DNA of 64,000 nt. Origin: Plectrocnemia conspersa. Lineage: Eukaryota; Arthropoda; Insecta; Trichoptera; Polycentropodidae. The notes beneath the pieces are model-generated. The model had not been told where the DNA came from, made no database searches, and was given only the letters and a program-made list of their open reading frames with translations. The DNA is taken from positions 310,001-374,000 of the forward strand of contig VTFK01000271.1 of the NCBI GenBank assembly GCA_009617715.1, written 5' to 3'. Positions 33,380 through 47,721 of this stretch are shown here, in pieces (the stretch's first letter is position 1; every line of letters begins with the position of its first letter). Made by a program: the position numbers and the translations under genes.

Positions 33380-36300
33380 AGTTTCATTAACTTTCAGCAA
33401 ACTCGTGCTACTAATTTTGTTGCAATTACGAATGGTATCGACAGTGTCAGTGATAAATAAAGATTGATGTTTTAGTTTTGCGCAGGCTTGCAATGGTAAG
33501 GATTGGGGTTGATTAATATTTTAGAAATAATTTAAATGACAAATGTAAGCTTTTAATAATATAATATGACAATAGGTGTGTATTTAATATTGTATTGAAG
33601 TGAATTTAACAAGAAAGCGATCTTGCATAATAACAAAATAATTTTCCGTCAGAAATATATTTATAGAAATCGTGCAGGACACCCGGTGTTGCACAATAAC
33701 CACAAACATTCAAATGTCTATTACCGAAACATAAAAACTCAACCCCTGAGTGTGTCAAGAAGCATGCCAGAGACAATACTGATATTATTATTAGTTAAAA
33801 ATCGCCGATGTAGGCCATCTGGAACCGTCAACCTTTAAGGGTATGCTCTGAAGATAACGCGATTGCTTTTGCGATTTGTCAAACTTCCACGAACGATCAA
33901 TATAAAATATTCGACACTCTGTCTCGAGATATACAAATATATACAGGATCATATGATCATGAGAGTACGACATCACAAAGACAAAGTCTTACTCAATCAT
34001 TCACGGTTAATCACTGAAACGAATCCTTGAAAATTACTAGGACCGAGGCAAGCGATGTGAAACAGAAAAAATCGAAAAAATCGGTGAAACACCCGACAAA
34101 CGATAAAAAACAGACGAGCAAAAAAAAACACCAGAGATGTTTTTTGCATATTCGACTCCTACGCTTATATAGACATTTTTTTTGTATATATTTGGTTAAT
34201 TGCATATTTATTAATTAAACCGTCACCGGCTTTTCCGGCGACTATCTGGCTGAAAAGTAGGCAGGATTGCCGATAATATAAATATTATTAATGGAAAATT
34301 ATGGTAGTAGTGACTTTATTTCTTTCAGGATCTTAAAGTGTAACTGAATATTTTTTTAAACATATGTGGGGTGGTTTATTAAGGCTTATTAAGAAATAAA
34401 GGGTACATATGTTTTGAGCAGTTTTAAAAAATAACTATGAAAAATATAATTTGAATTAGTAAAATAATTTTTAGTTATATTATATAGTAAACAATAATCA
34501 TTTAAATTTTATATTTAGATTGATAAATTATTAAAAAACAACTAATAATAATTTATAGGCTTATTTGGTGCAATTTTGTTTAGGATTATATTAAAATATT
34601 TTAGGAGTATTATAAATATTTGTTTTGGCTTTAAATATATGAAAATAATACAGCAGCGAAAGCTTACAATTCAAAAAAAGATATTTAAAAAGTAAAATGC
34701 TAAAATCAAACGTGTTGTCATTGATGTAAAATTTTAAGAATGTCTGGGCCTATTTATGGTCAAAAATTTATTTATTATGGTAAAAAATTCTGGTAGTACT
34801 GACGTGACGGTGGCGGAGGGCAGCACATTATTTGGCGGACCGCGACGACCGGCGGACCCTCGTCCGCACGATCACTCACATCGTTTTAACACGTGAATTA
34901 TTTGTAAACTTTTAATTAAAACACTACTGCAGAAGTTCAATCTGTTCCTTATTATCACCCATCACCATCCGTCCGTCAAAAAAAATAGTGTATTGAAATG
35001 CGTTTAACAATTTATGAACTTTTTAAACAATGTCATGAAGTGCCCAAAACGATTTTAAATAAAACAGTTACTTAATAGTTAGTTTATTAAAATTTTTGCA
35101 CTCGCTGGGTGCCAAAAAATAAATCAGATATAAGACTTCTATTAAATTTGAAACAAGAAAGTCATCACAGGCTCATAAAATGCATTGATATCATTGTTGT
35201 CTATGCTGAAAAATAAATGTTTGTGTATTTTAAGAATGTTATAATGTTGCAATTACATGTTTTAGCAATATTTATACATTCTGTACGTTTGAAAAGTATG
35301 GATTTAAAACGAATCCAAATAAGTATAGTTAATCAAAAACTTTACGGGTTTATTAAGTTCAATAGATTGTGAAATAAAGTTGTATGAGGATTTAAATTGT
35401 TTTTATAAAGACTGTAGAAAATAAGCTGGAATCTAAATCGGGCTATTTCTGACTGTTACGGTCTGTTACAGAGATAGATTGGGATTTTATTATGTTAATA
35501 GTTTACAATAAATAAAAATAGATCTCAGTGTTATTACAATACTTACTCAGGCCCGCCATGTTTTAACGGTAGATGTACAGTAATTATAATATAAAAATAT
35601 CAGATTTCTTTTTTGTTGTTGATAAAGGAACGGTTTAATTTGAAACTTAATAGTGTTGACATAGCAAAACGTATTCGCGCTTTCGTCTGATGGACAAAGT
35701 TTGATTGGATTTATGCGAAAGTTACCAAACTGTGAAGGAATTAAAACGTTTAAATAACATTACGCCGCAAATCCCTTGTAAATAATTAATAAAGTACAGA
35801 ATTGGGTTAATGATGGTCCCTTTTGCATGAACACAACTCTCTTTATATATTCGATAGAATTCATTATATTTCATAGAAAGGGTGGTTTTAATCCTATATA
35901 CAGTAAACGAAATATCTTGCTATTCCGTGCTTAAGCTCGAAAGCGGCAAACGATCTTAAAATAAACAGAAAAGTACTGCCAAAGAGAAAATCCTTTTTTA
36001 GGAAATTTCCTTGAGGGATATCAATCACACTAGAGCGTCGAAGGGAATTTTTGCTCTAATATAAGCGTACATTATATTTTATGTATGCTGCAAACTTGGC
36101 GAGAGAACGAGCAAAAAATTGAAAGGATAAACGTATTTGGGAGGTCCCGAAGGAAATTTTATTGATAATTTGACATAACACATTCAAAGTTTAATGTTCG
36201 ATTTGTGTATTTCGGAATATTTCTCATCATGCGCACGGTCCCTTCAACCCTATTTACTGTCAGCCGTAGGGACAAATTTCATACCATTCATAGCAATAAA

Positions 36301-36850
36301 ACATTTTTAGACGATATTTATGTTTATATATGTGTGCTGGATAAAATCTTATCGATTTTTGCAATAAAAAATAAACTCACGTTACAAATATGACCTAGAC
36401 TTTATACCTGTTTTTTCAATAAAAAAAATAAAGGGAAAAAACATTCCGTATTGTATTATAAACGTATATATATAAAACTATATTCTTGTTGTTCCTTTAA
36501 CTTTCGTTTTTATCTGTGGTTTTGAAAAAATTGGCATTTGTATTATATTATTTCATCTTTATTCATATTTAGCAGAATATTTTTATCTAAATAAAAATAA
36601 ACAATATGCAGAAAAAGAGTGACTCCTATTTTGCAAAACTAAACGAAATTAAACTGCAAAAAAAAAACATTTTATATATTTTTAACATCATAATATAATT
36701 TTTTTGATAAAATAATAATAGGTACGAGTTAACCTTTTCTATGCAAATAAATAAAAAAATTAATTACCGCTGCGATATATTTTATGCGAAATTAGGCGTT
36801 AAAAATATCTGTTTCTCGTGTTTTCTTTGCTGCTCAGTGTTGCCATATAG
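33380..36850. other. AT-rich region without genes
   Basis: A GC-rich patch at 34800-34890 (GGCGGACCGCGACGACCGGC) is probably a transposon fragment; its frame is short and unrecognised. The rest shows nothing. Confidence 0.4.
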
Positions 36851-36947
36851 TGAATTTTTAGCCCAGGTCAAAAGCAATAACGCTCGATTATCAAGCGTTT
36901 ATATTAAGACTTTTTAGAAAAATATCATGAGTGAGAAGCAAATAAAG

Positions 36948-37185
36948 AACATCTAAACCGAATTTTGACCAATAGGAGAACGCAAAAAACAATTATCACT
37001 TCTCAGAAGTCAAAAATTCACGTCAAAAGCAATAAAATCGTGCCGTCGCCGTCGCAGTGGGAACGCTCGTTACCGAGCGACGGCGTCGACACGATTTTAT
37101 TGCTTTTGACGTGAATTTTTGCCTTCCGAGAAGTGATAATTGTTTTTTGCGTGCTCCTATTGACCAAAATTGGGTTCATACACTT
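36948..37185. repeat. Foldback (long inverted repeat) element
   Basis: Arms of about 97 nt (36948-37045 and about 37086-37185) are inverted copies at roughly 90% identity, sharing CACGTCAAAAGCAATAAAAT-type sequence, around a GC-rich centre that itself contains GTCGC / GCGAC words. One arm also occurs in single orientation at 1845-1950. Confidence 0.7.
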
Positions 37186-37529
37186 TAACCAATGCTATCA
37201 TATTTTAAGTCCGTAGTAATATCGATAAGGATAGCTAAAATATATTTTTAAAATATAGTGTAATATCCAAGTGCGACAAACTATGAAGTAACATGCGAAA
37301 TGTCTGTCTGTTCTTATTTTTCTCTTCGAGATCAGCTGGTTTAGTTTGTATTTTGGACTTCTTGTTCTAAAACAATAAATAGTTTTAAAAATTTCATTAG
37401 ATTAGGTTTGGGTTTGAACAGCTCGGCCATTTCACAACTGTCAGATTGAGTTTCATAGATATTTTAGACCAGCATATTGATTATATGAGATAGATAGATA
37501 GATCTTTTTCAGACATTTGCCTGATATTG

Positions 37530-37823
37530 ACCCTAAAATAGCATCGCAGAAAAATCATCTCTCAAAAGTCTAAACTAAGCTCTCTAAATGGAAATGCAGA
37601 GCTGATGAAACTAAATCAATCCATGTTACATTTACGCTAAGCAAAGATACTTTTCCTTCGGTATTCTTTAACGGTAAATATATATCACAAGGGAACTTCG
37701 CCAAATATCTTGGAATTCTTCTCGACAGAACACTGACATGGAAAACTCATATTTGGAACAAAAGGAAACATCTGGGACTGCAAGTTTGCAGGCTATACTG
37801 ACTCACAGGAGCAAATTAATTAT
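37530..37823 (+). mobile_element. Jockey-type LINE reverse transcriptase fragment, 5' part
   Basis: The plus-strand frame reads DPKIASQKN, LSKWKCRADETKSIHVTFTL, KYLGILLDRTLTWKTHI and KRKHLGLQV, with two in-frame stops. These are typical of the Jockey RT thumb region. The copy is dead and is interrupted at 37823 by another LINE; it resumes at 39089. Confidence 0.75.
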
Positions 37824-39088
37824 TAGACCAACAGCACGGGTTTCGTCCTGCCCGTTCCACTGTTACTAACCTTCTGTCGTTCACCAAAAACGGTGACAAC
37901 TTCTCTCGATGCGGGAATTCAAGTAGACGTCGTGTATACATATTTTGAGAAAGCCTTTGACAAAGTTTGTAATAGGTTATTATTAAATAAATTGTCGAAC
38001 GATTGTCAAAAGAATATTTTACCCCTTCGGGGGTTCCACAAGGATCCAATCTCGGACCTCTGCTTTTTGTGTTATTTATGAAAGACATAAATACAGCAAT
38101 TAAAAATTCAATTTTTCTTCTGTACGCAGATGATTTAAAATTATATAAATGCATTCGATCTGTTGTGGACTCCTTCTTTCTACAAAGTGATTTAGACTCT
38201 CTGTGGAGATGGGCTTCCATTAACCGTCTGCCCTTTAGTGTCGGAAAGTGCCATACTGTGTCATTTTCTCGATCCCGTTCGCCATCAGCTTATTTCTACC
38301 ATCTCGGTGGTAACATTTTGACTAGAGAAACTTCCACTAAGGATCTCGGAATCACTTTCGAGAGCAAATGGAGGTTCTCTCTACACATAAACGACGTCTG
38401 TGATAAATCTTCCAAGATGCTCGGCTTTGTTATGAGGAATGCCTTTCACTTTGACGATCCGTCAGTTATTCGCATCCTCTATGACACCTTAGTTCGTAGC
38501 ATTCTTGAATCGGGATCTATAATTTTAAATCCCCGAATAGCCAAATATTCCCTTTTAGTGAAAAAAATTCAAAAAAGGTATTTAAGATACCTTTACAAAA
38601 GGACATTTGGTTATTATCCGTACTTATATCCCAGCGCTTTTCTTTTAGGAGCATTGGGATATGATTCGCTGATTTCTCGCAGAAAGCTGTATGTCACTAA
38701 GCATTTTTTTTAATTACTAAAAGGTGCTGTCGACATCCAGCTATTCTCGATATACCAGTTTTGGGTTCCGGAACATTTTCGAGAATCACGATCGAGACCT
38801 CTTTTGATGGCCGTTATCCGCACTTGCCGACTCGCCTATAGCTGTGGCCATCCGGCTCCTTAATACGCGGGCATTACATATTGATTTATTTAATATTAGC
38901 TACGAGGATCTGATCCAGTTTGTATTATTTAATTTTAATATTTTATAATTTTTTATTATGTTTAAGTATTGTTATATTTATGTATATATACGTTTTATAA
39001 ATTTAAAATTTGTTTTCGACCATCGTGGCGCATTGGGGTAACCTGTTAGGCCACGATGGTCTTAATTTAATCTAAGAAATAAATAAAG
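37824..39088 (+). mobile_element. CR1/Jockey-superfamily LINE, 5'-truncated, inserted in a Jockey relic
   Basis: Flanked by an 11-bp target duplication AAATTAATTAT (37813-37823 and 39089-39099). It begins inside the RT domain (QQHGFRPARSTVTNL), is frameshifted near 37890-38003 (DVVYTYFEKAFDKV), then has a long frame, 38003-38713, with GVPQGSNLGPLLFVLF, the catalytic YADDLKLY and KDLGITFES. No RNase H domain follows. The 3' UTR holds an inverted GACCATCGTGGC / GCCACGATGGTC pair (about 39018-39060) and ends in an AAATAAATAAAG tail. An ORF of 236 aa survives but lacks the RT N-terminus. Confidence 0.82.
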
Positions 39089-39225
39089 AAATTAATTATC
39101 ATTAGAAAAAATGACACTATATAACGCTATCATAAAACTCAGATTTGGGGTGTTACCTCCATATCTAATATCAATATTCTTGAGGGATTCCAGAATATAT
39201 TCCTAAGGTGACTGAAACTGAAACA
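39089..39225 (+). mobile_element. Jockey-type LINE fragment, continuation
   Basis: Starting just past the target duplication, LSLEKMTLYNAIIK and then, in another frame, WGVTSISNINILEGFQNIFL match the Jockey region that normally follows the fragment ending at 37823. Confidence 0.7.
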
Positions 39226-39229
39226 TATA

Positions 39230-42200
39230 GGTAGTTGTTATTTTAAATTGCTCAATATATTAACATATAAATGTTGCATATATGGGAATATATACGGAAA
39301 AATATGTTCTTTAGCCTATTTTCTTGTAAGGGAGTTTATTTATCTTGCACCTGTGTCCACATGGCGTCATATTCACATATATATTTAAGAACCATAATAT
39401 AAAAAATATTGCATAATACTATAAAAATATATAGGTACATATAATAAATAGTTTTCGATAGTAGGACGGTTATATTATGCGGGTGATCGTAAAAAGCATA
39501 TCATTAAACAATGTATATTTTTATGATGTACCTTAACTTTTATATATATTATATATATGTACATTTAGTTATGATGAAACAAATATTTATACAAAGTGAT
39601 TTGTTAAATTAATTTATATCAAATTGAACACAAATAGTAATATTATTCATACTGAATATTGAATAAACCGCCTTAAGGCAAATGAATAATCGATAATATA
39701 CATTCGTATAAATGTATTTACGTATTTGTAATACACATTGGCATATAAACTTAAGGCAGAAATTATTAACAAGAGTAGATGTAAGGCTGTATACTTTGTA
39801 CAGTGAGTGAATATTATGTTATATGTTTATACATTTGGCATTGTTCTAGTTTTTAAGATTTAGTTGAACTCTTAGAGGTTCATAGTGACTGCTTGGCTGA
39901 ATCAGAGCTAACGATAGAAGTTGCCGTCTGTGTCAATTCAGCATTAGCTCAGCTTGATTCTGAAATTAAGTCGGAAACGAAGTAGAACTTCTGAAGTTCT
40001 AAGTGAAGTTTTATGACAACGTTTCTATTCTTGATCCATTGCTGATAAATGATTCGAGGCAGATTTAAATGTCTTAAATATCATATACGACTATTTCAGC
40101 ATGTGTGGAATTTATGTAAGCACGATATCCAGTTTTAGCGTTAATTGCTTTCATCTTATTGTTTCGTTTAGAAAGTTTGTTCCGTTTCTTCATAGCTGCG
40201 AGTTATTAGTTTTCATGACTATATATATATTTTTTTTTTAAAATAAATTTATGTTTGAGCAGTTTTTATTGGCCCGAAAACTCAAGATCCCTTCGCCTTC
40301 TTCAGGAATGTTCTCCATAGTAGAAAATCCGGGTTTTATATTTTTTGGTTTCATAATCCAGTTTTTGTTTGACCTGTTAAAACAATATTAGCATTTATAA
40401 ACACGCAATCTAGAGACCGATTGAAAACCTATACATTTACAGGTATAAGTTACCGATTGTAGGATAATCATGGATTTAAAAAAATAGCTACAACATTTTT
40501 TTTTAATAATTTGGAAAGGAAAAAAATAATTAAATAACACCAGAGCGCCTACGATATTCAACATTATGATTTCAATTCGAGAATATTCAGATATGTATTC
40601 TAACAGAGGTTGTGTATCGTGTGTAAGCTCTGACGAACAAACAGGTACACAAATCGAAAACGAACAGTTCATATCCACAGGTGTGCATCGTTAGCAAGGG
40701 TTGTTTGTTCTCAAGTTTATTATATGCTTCACAGCACCTCTATATAATAGTTTGGCAAATCAATGTTTGTGAAAATATTTAATAGCACGTCTGTGTACAA
40801 ACATGAGAGTGTATTATCGTGTAATTCGGAATGAAACGCAATTTTCAATATCGACACTCAAAGGTCTAAATATAAGTTCCTTAGTACCGCCTCTTACTGG
40901 AGCAACACGTAATTGAAATCGGCACCTTTCTAGATTATGTTTCTCTAGTGGCTTCATTTCATTGGAATATGTGAGCTTTGCTTTATATATTTTTTAATAT
41001 TTAATTTAATATTTAAATTACTTCGCGGAACGTCTCTTTTAAAATATTTTTGTCAACCTTATTTTTTACGGGAGTGATAAATTAGGTCACCCGTTGATTA
41101 TATTACGGTCAGATTCTCGCTTAAGTGAATGGAGGCGGTGTAATCGAATGGAATCGGTAGCTTGTAAATTATCCATTAATTTAATAAAATACTTTTATTT
41201 ATTATTTTATAATTTAGGGTTAGAAAATATAATGGTTTACATATGAGATATTTAAATCATCTTCTAAGCAAACCCACATAAATTCATCGCTGGAAAATTC
41301 AATTTATTTCCAAGGCATTTTGATATGATATGATCATGATATATTTTGTTATACCTAACTGTCAAATGCATGTCAAGTTTGAGACAAACTTAACTTATTT
41401 TTTTTAGCATGATTCACGCACTAAGAATATTGACAGGGCGATATTTGATGTAGGTTTGAATTTATTTTTTATTATTTATGAAACATATTTAAATCGTTCT
41501 ATGGTTTTTTATTTTAACCTGAAAATAATCAGGATGCCTTTTGATTATGATTTGTGATTTTTAAAATGAATTATTCTAAGAAACCCTATAAATATGTATA
41601 GCTCCTTCACGTATTTTATAAATATGTATGATTGACAAAAATATTAAAATACAATATTTTTTACTTATATCGATTCTTATTTATAATTATTTTCCAATTA
41701 ACGATTGTTTCTGTGATTTAAATATATATTTATTCTTATATTAATTAAATAAATTTAATGTGCGAAATAATTTTTATTTTATTAATATTTAAATAACAAT
41801 TAAATCTCATTAAAAGTTCTTGGAGAAAAAATAATTGCTAATTTTTGGTTCAGAGAACATTTTAAAGATTATTCTTTCTGTGAATTGTACAACATAAGCA
41901 AATACCTTATCAAAAGTATTTTAATTTTATAGAATTTAAATGTAACCAGGAATAGTAAATATTCTGAAACGATACCGAGTCTTCAATCTAGAAAATGGGA
42001 GATATTTAAACAAGTTGTGGTCGATTACTTGCTGTAAAATATCTATATGAACTATATTTTCTTATACTCTTCTTTATTGGACCATTCTTTATTATAAAAC
42101 TTTAATATTAAATATCATGTATAATGATGATAATATAATATATATGTAATTAAAAATTTGTTCACAATGAAATTTTATTATTGTTATATATTTATCTTTT

Positions 42201-45200
42201 AATTTTCTTTGTGCATTCGAGGCAAATTAAAAATAATAATAAATATTAATTCATGACAATGTCGGACAAACCAACGACAAAGGTGGAATTATTAAATTAA
42301 GTAATAATCTTATACTCTTTGTTCGAAACCCTTTTGGAGAGTTATCTCGTCGTTAATTGGGCCCCGTTTAATAAATTTGTTCACTTTCAGACGCTGTTAA
42401 AACGTTTCATTAATAATTTATTTAGTTTTTAGAATTAATATTAAGCTTTGATCGTTAGCCTTTAACATCGATAAAAACTCCACTTATCAATTTGCAGATA
42501 CAGTCAAATTTGACTGAAAATTTTATCCCTATTCTTTCATTCACGCTGCATATATAAAAATATAACATTTTTCAATATCACTATTTGGCGTTTAACATTT
42601 CATTTCGCTGCTTTCCGAATTTTCTATTACAACGCTTCGGTTGTAATTCGACATTTTTTTCAATGCTGTCACTCAGAGGCATACGATCTGCGTTACACCT
42701 GTCAATAAAAATTTGCCTACCGAATAAGGAATTTAAAATTTTTCGCGTTTTAATAAAGGTGCGCGTTGAATTGTTTTAGCTATGATGATCATTCATCATG
42801 TATTTTTTCTGGATGAAATTTTGATTCGAGGGTCGTCTACACCTTTTAGCCGAGGCGAGAGAAAAAATAATGGGTCTAACATATAATCATTCATCTCGTT
42901 GACAGGATTAGGGCGTGTGTTCTATTTCGTGGAAATTGTGGGTCTATTGGGAGTTACGGGGACGTTAATCACATTTTAGGACTGCAAGTCCCTCGCTTTT
43001 ATACCTAACCGCGTAATTTATTTCACATTCGACTTCTTCAGTACGGAATACAATTAGAATATAACTATTTTATATATCTATAAATTCATTGATGTTTTCG
43101 ATAAATAATATAATTTTATGATAATGATACATCAATTAAATGGAAGCCTTGCTTTATAATGATTTTAAAATATATAGTCAAACTTAATTTTTTCCCTCTC
43201 TCCTAAGAATATTATATTTTATAAACGTATACTATTAATTTCAGAGTTAAGTAATGTGCAATAACATCTATAATGTATTTATGTGTATAATAATGTATAT
43301 ACGCACAGAAATCAGTCATTTTTAGTAATAGGTTGCAAATATGGTTAAAGTTCAATTTAATAAAATATATATATTTTGTTAAATTGATCCCGGTACTTGG
43401 CACACCTGATTTTTAGCACAAATTTATAAATAATTCATAATTGAAATACGTTCATATATTTATGCTTTATTATAATATAGATAAGTGCTATATCGTTTCC
43501 GTGGTGTTGTGTCTTAGTTGTTTTCAAGTCGTCTCGAAGATTGAATTAAAATGTTGGGAATTCAAGGTGAGTTTGGCTGGACCAGCTCTGACGATTGTTT
43601 GCTTCATCAGCTGTGTCGATTTAGCGTGATTCAAGTTTTGTCCAAACTCTCGTGTATTCCAAGTCGGAAGCTAGTTGGGAAGTTTCCGTAGAAATTTTAG
43701 CATATATACGATCGGAAAAAGGAGAAGGATAAACTATTTTTTTTCTAAGCTCGTTGATTAATTTAAATGATTTGGGGTAGAATTGGAAAATCTGCGTTTG
43801 TTGGTGTATTTTATTGGCAATAGTGAAATTTATACCTGCTCGCTCGGAGACGATATTTTGGGATATGGTTTTTAAGAGTACACATTGTTTCGTTATTTGC
43901 ACGCTATATCCAGTTTAAGCGTAATAATATAATTATTGCTCAAATTGCATTCCGTTTTTTTTTTTTATAAATGTGAGTAACATAAGTTCATTAGTTTGCA
44001 TGACCCTTTAAACATATCTTGTTTGTATAAGATTATGGGTGATCCATCAAGATTTTCCAAAAAAAGATGAATATTTACATATAATATGTATGTTAAGCTG
44101 TTTTAAAAGGCGCATTATTTCTAAATTTTATAAATATGGTAACAATGAAACTTATAGTTTTTGTCAGAGAATGGATTTTGGCGTTTCTTTCATTATGTTT
44201 TAAATAATTGTTTTAGATAAGGGGATGTATACTTTATATGTAATGTGTACGCTTTCCGCTTAAATTGGTTTTCATTATTTCTAAAAGGGATTTTGTAAAA
44301 CTATAACGGATGATCCTGACAAGTTTTCAATTTAAAAAATCACTGATTACGCTATTTTTTCCTTATGTGTGTCAATTACAATAGATCCTCATTTTGCGTT
44401 AATTGCATTCGGCAAAACTATATATAGCTGTAATTTAATTGTTTTATTACAGGCATTCCTTTTAGCCATACCGTTAAAACGCCGCTTTTATGACTATTTT
44501 GACAAATCTTATAAGAAATCATACATATTGAACGGGATCGTATAGTATTTTACATTAAACTTATATTTTTTAAATGAAAAATTATGTTTTATGCTACAAA
44601 TGCAAATGATGTTTAAATACAAATAATTAAAACGTTTGCTAATAAACGACTATTTTGCATTAATATATTTTGTTAAATGAAATAAAATAGCAAAAAAAAG
44701 AAAATTCATATTTTTTGGATGTTTTTTCAATATTCAAAATTCTTAAAGAAAATTTGTAGATTTATTTGGCAGCGCAGCACAATTTTCTTAGAATTATAAA
44801 TACTTTCGTTGTTTTACTTTTTAGTAAATATTGTTTTAATTAATATTTTGGATTAGAAAACTTTTTATTATAGCATTTAATAAATAGTATATTTTAAAGA
44901 TGTATTAATTTATAGTTCATTTAAATAAATTATTGCAATATAATGCTACCACAATATAATGATTACTAAAATTATAAGGAACAGTCGTAAAAAACCGCTT
45001 GCTTCAAAAAATATATTCATTTAAAAAAATGCGTTATATAATAAGAGGTTTTATCTCTTAAGGCTTTCTAACCCTACGGGGTGTGGCTTTGTAGTCAGAA
45101 AAACGCCGTTGAAAACTGGTTTTAATTTATTGTATAATAAACATATATTGCGGCAGTATTGTTATTCTCCGAGCGGTGGTGGAGAAGCTGGCGGAGGGAT

Positions 45201-46530
45201 GATGTCCAGTAGATGGTCATCAGAGCTCTTGTAGTTGTGACAACGACGATGTATTAGAGGTTCATAACTCTCTGCTGCGGTGATCGCTTTTAGACGTCCC
45301 TCTTAGGATCTGAGCGTCAATGAGCGTATGCCATTTTTCGTCTCGGGCCGTCTCTGACCTCTTCTCATTGAAGTTCAGCCTTAAGTATCAAGGGATGCTT
45401 TACAATGCCTTTTTTCGTCCGTGATATATTGTTTTCCGTGCCCGTTTCGCCACATAGAAATATTTTACATGTTATTTATGTAAAATTATTTTTTCTGGAC
45501 GTAACGAGGGCTTTTGCGTGGTCCCTTCCTTTAGACTCTATTGTAAAGTTCATAAAGAAGAACCCATACAATTTGTTTTTTTACCGCTTTCTCTAAGACA
45601 CCGTGATCTAAGAACATTGGCCAAAATACACTATTCCTCAACATGTTTCCATTTACTTTCTGTTTTAGAGAAGTATAATCTACACAGTATATATCATACA
45701 GAGCCAACACTGAGAGATTTTCACATAGTCTACCGCATTCTACTCGGTTTTGAATGAACACTGAACAGATGTTTTTTCGAAAGCGATTTCAGAATGAAAA
45801 TGTAGATATAAGTGCCGTATATATGTTGTTATACACATTTACAAAAAATTTTCGCTACGACGACCTAAAAGTGTAATTACATTTGTTATTATCAGTGTGA
45901 TTTTTTAAAGAATATTATGTGTTGTGTTAAAATGTGAACAAGCTGAAGATTTAGCAAACTAGTCATTTCGAATCTCACCGTTCTGTCTTTTGTCAGTATA
46001 TATACAATAGAACTTGTAATGGCCGTTGAATGCTATTAGCTAATCCTTCCATTGTTACTTACGGTATACGTAACAAGGCCCCGTAACTTGCCATTGTGTC
46101 ATTAAAAGTGATGGATTTGTTTATGGCGCTTTTAACGCGTAATACGTTTTTTATCACGGTCAAAATAAAGCTTTGTATCTGCTGACGGTATAGTCGATGA
46201 TATTTTTGCTATAAGAATGACTTATTCGACGATCTTGCTCGCGCAGGTAACTAAAATATATACATCCGCTATTAATCGATCGATTGCGATTAGAAGCTAT
46301 ATTTATTTATTGGTAATGATTGATTTTTTATAACTCGTGAGACACTCGTTATGTTATGTCGATATAGTAATAAATAAGGAGTTGAAATTGTATAAAAATC
46401 TATGTTGCATTACGAGCTACTTATGTGGAAATATAAATAATAATATTTTATGACATATTTAGGTCTTCCCTCTTCTTGAAATAATTTTTAAGCTTAAATA
46501 ATAAAGTTATATTTTTTGTGTTTTTAACAC
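39230..46530. other. Long AT-rich region without genes
   Basis: No coding gene is supported. More complex, CG-containing islands occur at 41000-41180, 42240-42480, 42780-43030 and 46010-46300. 45050-45330 is less AT-rich and may be transposon-derived. Open frames at 45405-45757 have no recognisable features. Confidence 0.4.
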
Positions 46531-46536
46531 TTACGG

Positions 46537-46625
46537 CCTGTTTGCACCGTGATTAATTTGATACTTTCAGGCGAGGTTTTGCCTCCGGGTGATTGTATCA
46601 AATTTTCACCGCGGAATTAACGCAT
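46537..46625. repeat. Small inverted repeat, possible MITE
   Basis: GCACCGTGATTAATTTGATAC on the left pairs imperfectly with the inverted CCGCGGTGAAAATTTGATAC on the right. Ends and target duplication are unclear. Confidence 0.35.
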
Positions 46626-46629
46626 CATG

Positions 46630-47380
46630 AACATTTAAAACATATAATTAAATCGAATAAAAATAATTCAAGATGTTTTAATTTATTTTAAAATTGTAGC
46701 TTAAAATGTGATTATTTAATAAGGGAACTAGTTATTCAGTTTTAATTTTATCACACAAGTTAAATCTATCAATCTAGTTATCCCAGTAGCCAAAATAATT
46801 TTTCAATATTAAAGTTTTTACGGATATAATCTAAACATATAATTTTTAATCCTGTATATGTAATTAATAAAGTCTGGGAAAATCTCAGGGAAAGCCATTA
46901 TAGATAATTGGACTAAAGTATGTACCATTTTCTGAAGCTTTCGTTTTTAAATCTCGAACTGTAACAAATTGTAATTCCATTAACTTGTAACGTTAAGCTT
47001 TTACGCTATTACGTATACACAATACACACAACAATGTAATAATACGCCTCATATTAAAGTTTAGCGACAAGCATAACATTTTTACGAGCGTCATAAAAGT
47101 TTAAAATTTAAAATTTTAACAACAATGTTCGTTTTCACAACACGTTGGCTACAGTGTGCTTTTGGCAGGTTAGTTATATGTTGCAGTAAAAGCCCGAAGA
47201 GTAATAAATATACCGGCATATATGTGGATTTAAGTTAGTCTTATTGTAAATGCATATTTTCGTTTTATTTATATTTTTCATTTTGAATTGCAGTTATACT
47301 TAAATAGAATATTATTTATTATTTGCCGCTATATCTTATTGATATTCACGCTTTTACAGCAACGTTATATAGTAATATAT
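46630..47380. other. AT-rich DNA, no gene seen
   Basis: Nothing recognised. Confidence 0.5.
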
Positions 47381-47409
47381 AACATAGTGTAGTCCCCAGG
47401 TGATACGTA

Positions 47410-47721
47410 GTGTTTTGTCGAGTGGTGGCGCGCAAATTGAAACGGAACGAGCGATTAAATTCTATGAAGAGAGAAAAGTTACTCGCTGAGTTTTCAATTT
47501 GTTCGGATAAATTTGACTGCTTAATTCGAGGGCTGCCAAAAGTAATCCACTGCGACAGAGAGCCGAATTTGCGTCGACTTTATGAGAAACGTGTTCGGGA
47601 TGAGATGATGAGAGCACTTTGTCTAAGTCGCGGATTCTGCTCGGGTATTTCGCGAGATTTTCCTTTTGTTGAAGGAAACGTTCAAAAGAGAGATGTACGC
47701 AATTTTTTTAAGTTTATATAA
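47410..47721 (+). CDS. Hypothetical basic 103-aa ORF
   Basis: Single open frame rich in Arg and Lys, with RKLKRNERLNSMKREKLLAE near the start and RDEMMRALCLSRGFCSGISR later. GC content is above the surroundings. There is no family match, signal peptide or splice context I can identify. The start is the first in-frame ATG after a stop. It may be chance or a remnant of a mobile element. Confidence 0.2.
   Translation: MFCRVVARKLKRNERLNSMKREKLLAEFSICSDKFDCLIRGLPKVIHCDREPNLRRLYEKRVRDEMMRALCLSRGFCSGISRDFPFVEGNVQKRDVRNFFKFI

Noticed and set aside
37490..37505. GATA tetranucleotide run and other short tandem repeats (e.g. TATACGT at 4499-4525)
   Set aside because: Only a few units; ordinary microsatellite noise. 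No CRISPR-like spaced repeats were found anywhere.
37816..38220. 134-aa minus-strand ORF
   Set aside because: Antisense to the reverse transcriptase of the inserted LINE, whose plus-strand motifs (YADD, KDLGI) are unambiguous.
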